Below are positions 1 to 10,467 of a stretch of DNA of 64,000 nt, piece by piece. The position numbers and the translations under genes are program-made. This DNA is from Novosphingobium sp. GTDB lineage: Bacteria > Pseudomonadota > Alphaproteobacteria > Sphingomonadales > Sphingomonadaceae. The notes beneath the pieces were generated by a model. That model saw nothing but the letters and a program-made list of their open reading frames with translations, had not been told where the DNA came from and searched no databases. The stretch spans positions 1-64,000 of the forward strand of contig NZ_JAHEBV010000009.1 in the NCBI RefSeq assembly GCF_024642085.1, written 5' to 3'. Numbering within the stretch: the first letter of the stretch is position 1; each line of letters opens with the position of its first letter.

Positions 1-2
1 GC

Positions 3-626
3 TATGAAGGCGCTGAAAAGATCATGGAAAAGCTGGGCGGAGCGGAGCACGGCCAGACGCTGGACGATCCAATTACCGATGTTGCCCAGTTCGAGAAGGA
101 ACGCGTTTCGGGCGCGGTGCGAACAGATCTGATCCTGTCGGCCGAAATCATGGCCATCGCCCTGGCTGCAATCGCCGACACCCCGCTGGTCCAGCGCGGC
201 ATTGTGCTGGCACTGGTAGGGATCGCGATCACGGTGCTGGTTTATGGCACGGTCGCACTGATCGTGAAGATGGACGATATCGGCCTTCACATGGTCGAAA
301 AGCGCCGGACGGCAGCGGCCAAGGCAGTGGGCAGGGGCCTGCTGCGGGCCATGCCCAAAGTGCTTACGTTATTGTCGGTGGTGGGCACCGGCGCAATGCT
401 GTGGGTCGGGGGCGGGATCATTCTCGATGGACTGGAAGACCTGGGGGTGCACGGCCCGGCCGGCCTTGCCCATGCAGTGCAGCACGCTGTCGAGCAGGCG
501 ACCGGGCCGGTTGGCGGGCCCCTGGGCTGGCTGACCTATGCAGTTGCTTCAGCGCTGGTCGGGGTAATTCTGGGCTGGATCGTAGCGACCGTGCTGCACC
601 ATGGGCAGAAAGCAGTCCGCCGCTAG
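3..626 (+). CDS. DUF808-family inner membrane protein, 5' truncated by window start
   Basis: Frame open from window edge (YEGAEKIMEKLGG...), several hydrophobic segments, DUF808-like. Confidence 0.7.
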   Translation, partial: YEGAEKIMEKLGGAEHGQTLDDPITDVAQFEKERVSGAVRTDLILSAEIMAIALAAIADTPLVQRGIVLALVGIAITVLVYGTVALIVKMDDIGLHMVEKRRTAAAKAVGRGLLRAMPKVLTLLSVVGTGAMLWVGGGIILDGLEDLGVHGPAGLAHAVQHAVEQATGPVGGPLGWLTYAVASALVGVILGWIVATVLHHGQKAVRR

Positions 627-1042
627 GGCAGGCCCCATTGGCGAAGCGCCGCTTCGCTGCGAAGCGCCAGCACAGGTGTGCCGGGCCATAGACGCACCAG
701 CGGCAGGTGGATCCCTTCCAATGTGATGCGATCGGCATCATCGATAAAGCGCGGGGCCTCGCTATCAAGCCGGATGACCAGGCATACCGGAACGCTTTGT
801 ACGGTCGTACAGGTCAGCAAGCCGACATTGCGCACTTCTAGCAGGCCCTCGGTGCGGGGCGGGGGGCTGGCCTTAAGCCGTCCGCCGCACGGCTCCAGCA
901 TTACCCCGTCGTCTCCGATCAGCACCGCGCCGCGATCGATCAGCGCAAGGGCCAGGCTGGATTTCCCGCTGCCCGATGGTCCTTCAATCAACATGCCGCG
1001 CCCGCCGCAGGATACTGCCGTGATATTGGCAAGAAGTGTCAC
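623..1042 (-). CDS. hprK: HPr kinase/phosphorylase-like protein (short alphaproteobacterial form)
   Basis: 139 aa; P-loop GPSGSGKSS and IGDDGV; directly downstream of chvG/chvI as in other alphaproteobacteria. Confidence 0.85.
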   Translation of the reverse strand: MTLLANITAVSCGGRGMLIEGPSGSGKSSLALALIDRGAVLIGDDGVMLEPCGGRLKASPPPRTEGLLEVRNVGLLTCTTVQSVPVCLVIRLDSEAPRFIDDADRITLEGIHLPLVRLWPGTPVLALRSEAALRQWGLP

Positions 1043-2613
1043 GCCTCGTCTTCCTGCTCGAGCGGCAATTCAGCGATCAGGCAGGCTCCGGGCTGCCCGT
1101 CGTCGCGATCGGTCGCGAACAGGCTGCCATCATGGGCTTCTACGATGGTTCGCGCGATGGCCAGGCCGAGCCCCGAATGGCCGCCAAAATCCTCATCGGA
1201 CGGGCGCACCGAATTGAATCGTTCGAACACCTGTTCACGGGCCTCGGCAGGAATGCCCGGGCCGTGGTCGCGGACCCCCAACCGGACGTGATCGTCTATC
1301 CGTTCCAACGTAATGTCTACAGCCGCCTGCTGGGGCGAGAATGAAACGGCATTATCGACCAGGTTTTCCAGTACGCGGACCAGCCGGGCCGGATCACCCG
1401 GAACGACAAAGGGTCCAGGACCAAGCGGGACCAGGCGCACGGCGCGCCCGGCATCGAATTGACGCTCGGCCCGGGCGCTGACCAGCGTGCCGGCCAAGGC
1501 TTCCAGATCGACTGGCACGAACTGGGTCCGGCTGAGTTCGGCGTCGATCCGGCTTGCTTCGGCAATTTCGGTCACCAGCCGGTCGATCCGCCGGACATCG
1601 TGTGCAGCGATCCCGGTCAGTTCGGCGCGCAAGGCAGGATCGTCCACCTTGTCCATCGTCTCGATCGCGCTGCGCAGCGAGGCCAGCGGATTTTTGATTT
1701 CGTGCGCGACATCGGCGGCAAAGGTTTCAACTGCGTCGATCCGGTGGCGCAGCGCCAGGGTCATGTCTGACAAGGCGCGGGCGAGGAGGCCAATCTCGTC
1801 TCCGCGTTCAGGCAGGCGGGGGACCACCACTTCGCGGTCACGGCCCAGCCGCACGCGCACTGCAGCGCGGACCAGGGCCCGCAATGGCTGGACAATGGTG
1901 CGCGCCAGAAAAAGCGAAAGCTGGATCGATATAAGGAGTGTAACCGTCAACACGACCGCCAGAGTGCTGCGGGCATCACGCACGTCCTGGGTGATGTCGC
2001 GGGCATTGCGGGTGGTCAGCAGCATTTCTCCGCGGACCCCGACCGGAGCGGCTGCGGTGATCACCGGGGTCTCGTCAGGTGCGGCGCGTTGCAGCACCCA
2101 TGTCTTGCCAGTGGCCTTGGCTGCGGCAAGTTCAGGCCAGGCATCGACGCTTTCGCCAGGCGGATCGGCATAATCGGGAACAGGCGTCGTTCCCAGCACC
2201 CAGTTCATCGCGCGATCGATTTCACGCGCGGTCTGGAGCAGGAACGGTTCGCTGTCAGGATCAATGAAACGGTAAGCCGGACCTGAAACGCTGTCACTGT
2301 CGAGGATCAGTTTGCCGCTGGCATCATACAGGCGCAGGCGCAAGCTCTGGTCGGTACTGACCCGTTCGACCAATGCCCTGCGACCAGCAATCGGCGTTTC
2401 AGCCAATCCATCGGCGGTAATCTCGGCCTCGGCGCGGGCCAGTTTGAAGCGCACTTCAAGCAGCTGCTTGCGATACGAATCAAGGTAGAACAGGCTGCCC
2501 GCCATCAAACCCAGCGCAATGATGTTCACGGCCAGGATACGCACCGTCAAAGATGTCCGCCGGGTCCAGACGCGCCGCCGCCGTCCACCTGGTCCTTGCG
2601 GCAGGTCAGCCAT
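1039..2613 (-). CDS. chvG: Sensor histidine kinase, ChvG/ExoS type
   Basis: TM regions, HAMP, H-box [17 protein letters not shown] boxes; start [10 protein letters not shown] chosen, overlapping the upstream regulator by a few nt. Confidence 0.88.
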   Translation of the reverse strand: MADLPQGPGGRRRRVWTRRTSLTVRILAVNIIALGLMAGSLFYLDSYRKQLLEVRFKLARAEAEITADGLAETPIAGRRALVERVSTDQSLRLRLYDASGKLILDSDSVSGPAYRFIDPDSEPFLLQTAREIDRAMNWVLGTTPVPDYADPPGESVDAWPELAAAKATGKTWVLQRAAPDETPVITAAAPVGVRGEMLLTTRNARDITQDVRDARSTLAVVLTVTLLISIQLSLFLARTIVQPLRALVRAAVRVRLGRDREVVVPRLPERGDEIGLLARALSDMTLALRHRIDAVETFAADVAHEIKNPLASLRSAIETMDKVDDPALRAELTGIAAHDVRRIDRLVTEIAEASRIDAELSRTQFVPVDLEALAGTLVSARAERQFDAGRAVRLVPLGPGPFVVPGDPARLVRVLENLVDNAVSFSPQQAAVDITLERIDDHVRLGVRDHGPGIPAEAREQVFERFNSVRPSDEDFGGHSGLGLAIARTIVEAHDGSLFATDRDDGQPGACLIAELPLEQEDEA

Positions 2614-3358
2614 CGGTAAAAGAATAGCCGGCGCCGTACAGCGTTTCGATCGCGCCAAAGTGGGGGTCGACACTGCGGAACTTGCGTCGCAGCCGCTTGA
2701 TGTGGCTGTCGATTGTGCGGTCATCGACGAACACGTCATCGCTGTAAGCTGCATCCATCAGTTGATTGCGGCTTTTGATCACGCCGGGCCGCGCGGCTAG
2801 GGCCTCAAGAATCAGAAACTCCGTCACGGTCAGCGATACCGCCTGATCGTCCCATCGCACCTGGTGGCGCAGCGGATCCATCTCCAACCGGCCGCGCCGG
2901 ACTGACAGACCCGGTTCGGCCTCGTCGCCTGTCGCGGCTGCGCCCCGTGCCACCTCGCTGCGCCTCAGGATCGCACGGATGCGGGCAATCAACAGGCGCT
3001 GGCTGAACGGCTTGGCGATATAGTCATCGGCACCCAGCGAAAGTCCCAGCGCCTCGTCCGGCTCTTCGTCTTTGCTGGTCAAGAAGATAACCGGCAGCGC
3101 AGATTTTGCACGCAGGTTCTGCAACAGCTGCAGTCCGTCCATGCGCGGCATCTTGATGTCGAACACTGCCAGATCGGGAGGATTGTCCAGCAGGGCTTTA
3201 AGCGCGGTTTCGCCATCGGAATAGACCCGCGTGACGAACCCTTCGGCCTGAAGCGCGATTGAAACGGTGGTCAGGATGTTGCGATCGTCGTCAACCAACG
3301 CGATCACGTGCGGTGCGCCGTGCGTCAAAGGGGCGGGGACAGCGTCGGTCATCGGCAT
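2606..3358 (-). CDS. chvI: Response regulator, OmpR/PhoB family, ChvI type
   Basis: [10 protein letters not shown] receiver, winged-helix C terminus; adjacent to ChvG. ORF could extend to 3424. Confidence 0.88.
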   Translation of the reverse strand: MPMTDAVPAPLTHGAPHVIALVDDDRNILTTVSIALQAEGFVTRVYSDGETALKALLDNPPDLAVFDIKMPRMDGLQLLQNLRAKSALPVIFLTSKDEEPDEALGLSLGADDYIAKPFSQRLLIARIRAILRRSEVARGAAATGDEAEPGLSVRRGRLEMDPLRHQVRWDDQAVSLTVTEFLILEALAARPGVIKSRNQLMDAAYSDDVFVDDRTIDSHIKRLRRKFRSVDPHFGAIETLYGAGYSFTDG

Positions 3359-3545
3359 CACAGGCGCTAGCGCCTCACGCCCGCTCTGGCAATCGGCGCG
3401 AAGTGTCTGGAAGCGCTTTGTCATGGCCCGGATCTTTGCGGATTTGACGGAATCGGTCGGCTGGACTATGCGCCGGATCGACTCTTTGCATAGGTATGCA
3501 GAAATCCCCGTTCTGGCTTAAACCAGGCGGCAAAACACCTCGGAG

Positions 3546-5150
3546 ATGGACTTGACCGCTACCCTTTCCTTCCCGCTGCATGAGCAGGGAATTGCTACTG
3601 CCGCCACCGTTCACGCCAATCTGGGTACGCCTGCGCTGGTGGAACACGCGGTGCGAAACGGTGAAGGCCTGCTGGCCAAGGATGGCCCGCTGGTGGTTGA
3701 AACCGGCAAGCACACTGGACGCAGTGCCAAGGACAAGTTCATCGTCCGCGATGCCGAAACCGAAGATACGGTATGGTGGGATAACAACGCGTCGATGACG
3801 GCGGAGCATTTTGCCGCGCTCAAGGCTGATTTCATGGCGGCGCTGGGCACCAAGGATACGTTGTACGTGGCCGATCTGTTTGGCGGATCACAGGCGGAAA
3901 ACCGGGTCAAGGTGCGCGTGATCAACGAATTGGCGTGGCACAACCAGTTCATTCGTACACTGCTGGTCCGTCCCACCCCGGCCGAGTTGGACGGCTTCGT
4001 GCCTGAATATACAATCATAGACTTGCCCAGCTTTCAGGCCGATCCGGCGCGTCACGGCTGCCGCACTGAAACCGTGGTCGCGGTCAACTTCACGGAAAAA
4101 CTGATCCTGATCGGCGGCACCAAATATGCCGGCGAAATGAAGAAAAGCGTGTTCGGCATCCTCAACTACCTGCTGCCGGTCAAAGGCATCATGCCGATGC
4201 ACTGTTCCGCCAACGTCGGCCCTGATGGCAAGACGGCTGTGTTCTTCGGCCTGTCGGGAACAGGAAAGACCACGCTGTCCGCCGATGCCAGCCGCACGCT
4301 GATCGGCGATGACGAACATGGCTGGTCGGACACCGCGGTCTTCAACTTTGAAGGTGGCTGCTATGCCAAGGTGATCCGCCTGTCGGCCGAGGCAGAGCCC
4401 GAGATTTTCGCCACGACCAAGCGTTTTGGTACGGTGCTGGAAAACGTCGTGATCGATTCCTTCACGCGCGAGATTGATCTGGATGACAACAGCCTGGCGG
4501 AAAATAGCCGCGGGTCCTATCCGATCGACTTCATTCCCAATGCCAGCGCTGAAAATCTGGGCCCGGTTCCGGCCAACATCATCATGCTGACCGCCGATGC
4601 CTATGGCGTCCTGCCCCCGATCGCGCGGCTGACCCCGGACCAGGCGATGTACCACTTCCTGTCAGGTTATACGGCGCGCGTGGCCGGGACTGAAATTGGC
4701 GTAACCGAACCCGAAGCCACTTTCAGCACCTGTTTTGGCGCACCGTTCATGCCGCGCCATCCCTCGGTATACGGCAACCTGCTCAAGCAACGAATTGCCA
4801 AGGGACAGGTTACCTGCTGGCTGGTCAACACCGGCTGGTCGGGCGGCAAGGCCACGATGCCGGGGATCAAGCGAATGCCGATCAAGGCGACCCGCGCGCT
4901 GCTGAATGCCGCGCTTGATGGCAGCCTGAACGATGCTGCATTTCGCAAGGACGCCAACTTCGGATTTGAAGTGCCGGTCAGCGTTGCCGGGGTTGATCCC
5001 GGGCTGCTCGATCCGCGCAGTGCCTGGGCCGATCCGCAAGCGTACGATGCGACCGCGCAGGATCTGGTTGCCAAGTTCATCGCCAACTTTGCGCAATTTG
5101 CCGACCACGTCGATCAAGGCGTGCGCAACGCGGCTCCGACCGCCGCCTGA
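3546..5150 (+). CDS. pckA: Phosphoenolpyruvate carboxykinase (ATP)
   Basis: 534 aa; [15 protein letters not shown] and full-length PckA-like sequence; divergent from chvI. Confidence 0.96.
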   Translation: MDLTATLSFPLHEQGIATAATVHANLGTPALVEHAVRNGEGLLAKDGPLVVETGKHTGRSAKDKFIVRDAETEDTVWWDNNASMTAEHFAALKADFMAALGTKDTLYVADLFGGSQAENRVKVRVINELAWHNQFIRTLLVRPTPAELDGFVPEYTIIDLPSFQADPARHGCRTETVVAVNFTEKLILIGGTKYAGEMKKSVFGILNYLLPVKGIMPMHCSANVGPDGKTAVFFGLSGTGKTTLSADASRTLIGDDEHGWSDTAVFNFEGGCYAKVIRLSAEAEPEIFATTKRFGTVLENVVIDSFTREIDLDDNSLAENSRGSYPIDFIPNASAENLGPVPANIIMLTADAYGVLPPIARLTPDQAMYHFLSGYTARVAGTEIGVTEPEATFSTCFGAPFMPRHPSVYGNLLKQRIAKGQVTCWLVNTGWSGGKATMPGIKRMPIKATRALLNAALDGSLNDAAFRKDANFGFEVPVSVAGVDPGLLDPRSAWADPQAYDATAQDLVAKFIANFAQFADHVDQGVRNAAPTAA

Positions 5151-5203
5151 CCGGCCCGGGACACTTTCTCGGGCGTTGAAAAATATGCCCGAGGATTTTC
5201 CCG

Positions 5204-5674
5204 ATGACCGATCACTCAATCCGCCTGTTTGCCACCGATGAGGCTGTTCGCCGGATCGGAGAAGAACTGCTTCACCGCACTTTGCCAAAGGCTGAGTGGA
5301 CACATGAGGCTCATCTGGCTGCCTGTGTCTGGCTGCTGCTTGAGCGGCCCGATATTGCGCCAGAGCGTGACCTTCCGGACATCATTCGCGCCTACAATGT
5401 GTCAGTTGGCGGCGTGAACAACGATGCGGAAGGTTATCATGAAACGCTGACCCGGCTGTATATCCATGCTGTACACTTGACGCTGGCCGGTCGCAGGGAT
5501 CCGTGTCTTGTCGCAGCGGTCAACGCGGTTCTGTCCAGCCCGATTGCACAGCGGGATTGGCCGCTGCGTTTTTACAGCCGCGAATACCTGTTCGGTGTCG
5601 CTGCGCGGCGCAGCTGGGCCGAACCTGATCTGGGCCCAATTTGCATTGGCGCACAAGCGGGCAAGGGCGCATAG
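5204..5674 (+). CDS. Conserved hypothetical protein
   Basis: 156 aa ORF in a gap between confident genes. Confidence 0.65.
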   Translation: MTDHSIRLFATDEAVRRIGEELLHRTLPKAEWTHEAHLAACVWLLLERPDIAPERDLPDIIRAYNVSVGGVNNDAEGYHETLTRLYIHAVHLTLAGRRDPCLVAAVNAVLSSPIAQRDWPLRFYSREYLFGVAARRSWAEPDLGPICIGAQAGKGA

Positions 5675-5704
5675 TCACCCTTCACAGCGCAAGGAGTCGC
5701 AGCA

Positions 5705-6064
5705 ATGGGCATTTTTGACAGCATCATGGGCCAGGTCGGCCAACACGCCGATGTCGGAAATCTGGCGACGAAGCTTGGCATCCCGTCTGAAGTTGCGGAA
5801 AAGGCGATTGCGGCGCTTGGCCAGTCCCACGGTGAACCGGGCGACACTATCGAAGGCGCTGCGGCCAAGACCGGCCTTGACGCCGGGGTGTTGGGCCAGA
5901 TCGTCAATCAGATCGGCGGCGAAGGCTCGCTCGGTCAGTATGCCAAGGCTCTGCAAGACAATCCGCAGGCATCTGGACTATTGAACATGCTGGACCGCGA
6001 CGGCGACGGTAATCCGCTTAACGATGTGCTTGGGATGGCCAAGGGCTTGTTCGGCAAGAGCTGA
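5705..6064 (+). CDS. Small DUF937-like protein with C-terminal LDRDGDGNPLNDV motif
   Basis: 119 aa; RBS-like AAGGAG upstream; followed by terminator hairpin. Confidence 0.75.
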   Translation: MGIFDSIMGQVGQHADVGNLATKLGIPSEVAEKAIAALGQSHGEPGDTIEGAAAKTGLDAGVLGQIVNQIGGEGSLGQYAKALQDNPQASGLLNMLDRDGDGNPLNDVLGMAKGLFGKS

Positions 6065-6085
6065 ACCGCGAAACAAGATCATGGA

Positions 6086-6119
6086 AAAAGGCAGCGCGGC
6101 CTGTGCCGCGCTGCCTTTT
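6086..6119. terminator. Bidirectional intrinsic terminator
   Basis: Perfect 15-bp stem aaaaggcagcgcggc-ctgt-gccgcgctgcctttt between convergent genes. Confidence 0.88.
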
Positions 6120-6141
6120 GCTTGTCGGACGTGCCGAACAA

Positions 6142-6516
6142 TCAATCCAGCAGTTCTGCCGGAACCTTGCCGCCATTGTCGGCCAGCGCCTTCATCACCT
6201 GCTTGTGCAACATAATATTGTCTTCAGCCGAACCTGAATAATCGGCATTACCCAGCTCATGGGCCAGATCCTTGCGGTTTTCATAGCTTGCGTCGATGCC
6301 CACCAGCTTCATCAGATCGACGATCGACGAGCGCCAGTTAAGGTTGTCCGCGCCGGCCATCGCGCCAAGGCTGGCTTCGATGTCGACCGGTTCAGCCATG
6401 GTCGGAGCGGGCTGGGCCGGGCTATCCATCGGAATGGCCGAAGCATCCGGGGTGGCGGGTGCGGCCTGGGCCTTATGACCAAAAATGGCGTCCTTGATCT
6501 TGCTGAAAATTGACAT
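6142..6516 (-). CDS. DUF3597 domain-containing protein
   Basis: Start MSIFSKIKDAIFG preceded by AAGGAG; C-terminal half resembles DUF3597. Confidence 0.75.
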   Translation of the reverse strand: MSIFSKIKDAIFGHKAQAAPATPDASAIPMDSPAQPAPTMAEPVDIEASLGAMAGADNLNWRSSIVDLMKLVGIDASYENRKDLAHELGNADYSGSAEDNIMLHKQVMKALADNGGKVPAELLD

Positions 6517-6789
6517 GGATCCTTGCTCCTTTTTGATGGCGGCGAATCGCAGCCCTGAGCCGCGCTTCCTGCGGTCTGGGAGCCTACCAGAAATGCACCG
6601 TGGTTTAAGTAATTTAGCGCGTGCGTTCGGCAATTGCGCATACGCCCTTGCGCCATCAGGGCTGCGGCGCCCAGCCTGTTCAAGGTTGATCTGTGGTAAT
6701 GTCGGATTTAGCCATTGGCGGGTCAGCCCTTTCGTGTTTTATGCTGCTATTCAATGGGACAAGCCGGGTCGCACGGTGGAGAGCCCTGG

Positions 6790-7407
6790 ATGGCCGGTAT
6801 GGAATTGATTGAGATGCTGCGGCGGAGCGGCGGACTTGACGCTGTCTCCAAGCAGCTTGGAGTGCCCCCGGCAATTGCCGCTGCAGGGGCTGAAGCGCTG
6901 CTGCCCGCCGTAATCGGCGGTTTTCGCAAACATGCCGAAACAGCAGGCGGCGGCGAAGGCGGCCTTGGCAGTCTTATCGGCATGCTTGGTAGCCTGGGCG
7001 GAGGTGCCTTGGCGGCAAACGTTCTGGGTCCCGATTCAACAAACATTTCCATGGGCAACGATGTGCTGGGACAGATATTTGGCAGCAAGGATGTCAGTCG
7101 CTCTGTCGCCGCAGATGCGGCAGAACGTACTGGGATCGATCCTGAAACGTTGAAACGGATGTTGCCGCTGCTGGCCATGCTGGTTGGCGGTTATCTGTCG
7201 GCGCGGGCCGGCGGAAGCGGGTCGGAAGGTGGCGGTTTGCTAAGTGATCTAGGCTCGGTGATCGGGGGTTTCCTGGCCAGCAAGGCGGGTAGCGCGCCCG
7301 GACCGACTTTGAACGGGACAGGCGGGCTGGGATCGATGCTCGACATGAATGGCAACGGCAATCCGCTAGACGACATAATCGCCATGGCCGGCAAACTGCG
7401 GCAATAA
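6790..7407 (+). CDS. DUF937 domain-containing protein
   Basis: Start MAGMELIEMLRRSGG; Gly/Ala-rich; C-terminal LDMNGNGNPLDDIIAMA motif. Confidence 0.75.
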   Translation: MAGMELIEMLRRSGGLDAVSKQLGVPPAIAAAGAEALLPAVIGGFRKHAETAGGGEGGLGSLIGMLGSLGGGALAANVLGPDSTNISMGNDVLGQIFGSKDVSRSVAADAAERTGIDPETLKRMLPLLAMLVGGYLSARAGGSGSEGGGLLSDLGSVIGGFLASKAGSAPGPTLNGTGGLGSMLDMNGNGNPLDDIIAMAGKLRQ

Positions 7408-7413
7408 CCGCCG

Positions 7414-7611
7414 ATGAGCGACACCATACTGTCAATTCTTGTGCTTACCGCGATCGCCATGACGCTGGGCGCCGCGGCCTGGTGGCGGCAAGGGCGGCGT
7501 AAACAGGCCGCCTTGATGCTGGCGCTGGCCGCGGTAATCGCCGGCAATGTCGCCATCTGGGTCGTACCCGACGGGAGCGGTGCGGCGCCTGTCGATGGCC
7601 GGATAAACTAG
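7414..7611 (+). CDS. Small membrane protein
   Basis: 65 aa, two hydrophobic helices, 6 nt after upstream gene. Confidence 0.5.
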   Translation: MSDTILSILVLTAIAMTLGAAAWWRQGRRKQAALMLALAAVIAGNVAIWVVPDGSGAAPVDGRIN

Positions 7612-8273
7612 CGGATCGGACAATCCGGAGCGAGCCGGAAGTCGAGGTAATTGTCGACCGAGCGCATCAGATCATCCATTTCCGTTTCAAAGAAATGATT
7701 GGCCCGGGGGATTTCCTCGTGGTGGATGGTGATGTGCTTTTGCGTGCGCAGCTTATCGACCAGCTTTTGCGTTGCGCCCGGCGTCACCACCGTATCGGAC
7801 GCGCCCTGGATGATGATGCCCGATGCCGGACACGGTGCCAAAAAGCTGAAATCATACATGTTCGCCGGCGGGGCGACCGAGATAAAGCCGCGGATTTCCG
7901 GGCGCCGCATCAGCAGCTGCATGCCGATCAGGGCACCGAAGGAATAACCAGCGATCCAGGTAGTGCTGGCTTCGGGGTGGATCGATTGAACCCAGTCAAG
8001 CGCAGCCGCGGCATCGCTCAATTCGCCGATGCCGTTGTCAAAGCTTCCCTGACTGCGACCGACGCCACGAAAATTAAAGCGCAGCGTGGCAAATCCGCGC
8101 GCGGCAAAATCCTTGTACAGCGCCATGGTGATGCGGTCATTCATCGTCCCGCCGCCCTGGGGGTGCGGGTGAAGAATCATGGCTACGGGTGCGCGGGCCC
8201 GGCTGGCTGGCTGGAAACGGCCTTCGAGGCGGCCTTCGGGACCGGGGAAAATGACGGCTGGCATGTCTGGCAC
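7608..8273 (-). CDS. Alpha/beta hydrolase
   Basis: HPHPQGGGTM, GYSFGALIG nucleophile elbow; 221 aa. Confidence 0.85.
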   Translation of the reverse strand: MPDMPAVIFPGPEGRLEGRFQPASRARAPVAMILHPHPQGGGTMNDRITMALYKDFAARGFATLRFNFRGVGRSQGSFDNGIGELSDAAAALDWVQSIHPEASTTWIAGYSFGALIGMQLLMRRPEIRGFISVAPPANMYDFSFLAPCPASGIIIQGASDTVVTPGATQKLVDKLRTQKHITIHHEEIPRANHFFETEMDDLMRSVDNYLDFRLAPDCPIR

Positions 8274-8396
8274 CTGTTTCTGGGCTGGCCCTGTCCGCGG
8301 CGTTGCGTCAAAATCGGCATGCCGGCCCGGATGGGGCTATCTTGAAGAAGCGTGCGCTATATAGAAACGCAGGTCCGAAAAGCAACGATTGCGAAC

Positions 8397-9500
8397 ATGC
8401 CCGCCGATTTCATCTACCTTGATCACCAGGCAACCACTCCGCTGGCGCCCGAAGCGCGCGATGCAATGCTGCCGTGGCTGTCAGGTCCGGAAAGCATGGG
8501 CTTTGCCAATCCTCATTCGATGCACAAGGCGGGAAGGGCCGCGGCCGCCGCGGTGGAGGTCGCGCGCGAACAGGTCGCGGCGCTTTTGCCAAAAGGCGGA
8601 CGGCTGATTTTCACCAGCGGCGCGACCGAGGCGCTTAACCAGGCCACTCGCATGGTGGTTCGATCTGCTGACAAGCCCGGCATGGCCTATTCGATGATAG
8701 AGCATTCGGCAGTCGTCAACGCTGCCTTGTCAACCGGCGCACCGGTGCAGGAACTGCCCGTCAGCAGCGATGGATTAGTCGATCCTGAAATCGTGTTCGC
8801 CGATAACACGGGGCTGGTCGCGGTCATGCAGGTCAACAACGAAATCGGTACGATCCAGCCCGTTGATCGACTGGCCGAGCGCGCGCACGAGGCTGGCGCG
8901 CTGTTTCTGTGCGACGCGGTGCAGGGTGCGGGCAAGATTGCGCCGCCGCAAGACGCCGATCTGATCGCGATTACAGCGCACAAGTTGTATGGGCCCAAGG
9001 GGATCGGCGCATTGTGGGTGCGCGACGGTGTGAAGATCGGTGCACTGATCGAGGGCGGCGGACAGGAAAGCGGGTTGCGCTCAGGCACGCTCAGCCCGGC
9101 ACTCTGCGCGGGTTTCGGCATGGCTGCCAGGATAGCGGTTGAGCGAATGGAGGCGGATTTCCAGCACCTGTCGGGACTGGCTTCGCTGGCCCGGTCGATC
9201 CTGGGGCGCTGGACGGTAAATGGCAGCGAGGTGTCCCGCTGGCCGGGCAATCTCAGCCTGCGGCTGGACGGCCTCAATTTTCCTAGGCTGCTGATGGATT
9301 GCCGGCATATCGCTTTTTCCGCGGGTTCTGCGTGCGGCAGCGGGACCGGCGCGCCAAGCCGGGTTCTGACCGCAATCGGACTGGAAGCCGTGCAGGCTCG
9401 AAATGCCATCCGACTTGGTTTTGGCCGCTATACCACGCGTGAGGACGTTGAAAGCGCCTGCCGCGCACTGGATGCAGCGGCGATGGAGCAAGGCGTCTGA
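8397..9500 (+). CDS. Cysteine desulfurase (NifS/IscS-like, aminotransferase class V)
   Basis: YLDHQATTPL, ITAHKLYGPKG PLP lysine, SAGSACGSG active Cys loop. Confidence 0.9.
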   Translation: MPADFIYLDHQATTPLAPEARDAMLPWLSGPESMGFANPHSMHKAGRAAAAAVEVAREQVAALLPKGGRLIFTSGATEALNQATRMVVRSADKPGMAYSMIEHSAVVNAALSTGAPVQELPVSSDGLVDPEIVFADNTGLVAVMQVNNEIGTIQPVDRLAERAHEAGALFLCDAVQGAGKIAPPQDADLIAITAHKLYGPKGIGALWVRDGVKIGALIEGGGQESGLRSGTLSPALCAGFGMAARIAVERMEADFQHLSGLASLARSILGRWTVNGSEVSRWPGNLSLRLDGLNFPRLLMDCRHIAFSAGSACGSGTGAPSRVLTAIGLEAVQARNAIRLGFGRYTTREDVESACRALDAAAMEQGV

Positions 9501-9832
9501 TGGTAAAGGTCGTTTTCGTTACTGCCGAGGGCAAGCGGGTTGAAATTGAGGGGCCTGCCGGTGAAAACCTGCTCAAGCTGGGTCAGGCAGCGGATCTGGC
9601 GCTGGAAGGCACGTGTGAAGGACAGATGGCCTGTTCCACCTGCCACGTCATTGTCGCGGCGGATTGGTTTGACAGATTGCCCCCTGCCAGCGAGGATGAA
9701 GAAGACATGCTCGACCTTGCCGCAGGGGTGGCACGCACAAGCCGTTTGTCCTGCCAGATTGATCTGACCGAGGAATTAAACGGACTTGAGGTTATAATTC
9801 CTGGCGAAAGCCGCGACATGCAGCGCCGCTAG
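9500..9832 (+). CDS. [2Fe-2S] ferredoxin, adrenodoxin type
   Basis: GTCEGQMACSTCHV...LSCQ cysteine pattern; ATG overlaps upstream TGA by 1 nt. Confidence 0.92.
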   Translation: MVKVVFVTAEGKRVEIEGPAGENLLKLGQAADLALEGTCEGQMACSTCHVIVAADWFDRLPPASEDEEDMLDLAAGVARTSRLSCQIDLTEELNGLEVIIPGESRDMQRR

Positions 9833-9853
9833 GGCGCTGCATGTGCATCAGGA

Positions 9854-10378
9854 TCAGTTCGCCAGCGCGTCGATAAGCGCTTGCGAAAAGGCCGGGATAT
9901 CATCAGGCTTGCGGCTGGTGATGAAGTTACCGTCAACAGCGACTTCCTGATCGACCACATTGGCACCGGCGTTGGCAAGATCGGTACGGACCGACGGCCA
10001 CGAAGTCATGGTGCGGCCATCAACCACATCGGCTTCAACCAGCAGCCAAGGCCCATGACAGATCGCCGCGATCGGCTTGCCTGCTTCGGCAAAGTCTTCG
10101 ACCAGATTGATCGCATCGTCATTCATGCGCAGGATATCCGGGTTCATCTGGCCGCCGGGCAGCAACAGTGCATCGAAATCGCCTTCGCTGACGCTGTATA
10201 TCGTCGCATCTACCGCAACGCTTTCGCCCCAGTCTTTCTGGTGCCAACCCTTGATCATGCCGGCTTCGGGGCTGGCAACCACGGTTTCAAATCCGGCCTT
10301 TTCAAGGGCCGCTTTGGGATCCAGCAGTTCCGACTGTTCGAAACCGTGGGTGGCAAGAATGAGGACGCGCTTGGTCAT
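9854..10378 (-). CDS. DJ-1/PfpI family protein
   Basis: MTKRVLILATHGFEQSEL; AICHGPWLL nucleophile Cys. Confidence 0.9.
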   Translation of the reverse strand: MTKRVLILATHGFEQSELLDPKAALEKAGFETVVASPEAGMIKGWHQKDWGESVAVDATIYSVSEGDFDALLLPGGQMNPDILRMNDDAINLVEDFAEAGKPIAAICHGPWLLVEADVVDGRTMTSWPSVRTDLANAGANVVDQEVAVDGNFITSRKPDDIPAFSQALIDALAN

Positions 10379-10467
10379 GGGATTCTCCATAGGTTGGGGG
10401 CTTGTCGGCATAACCCCCAGATACCCTGACTGTTCCGCTACCTTGCCATGCGAAGCTTCACGCCGCC

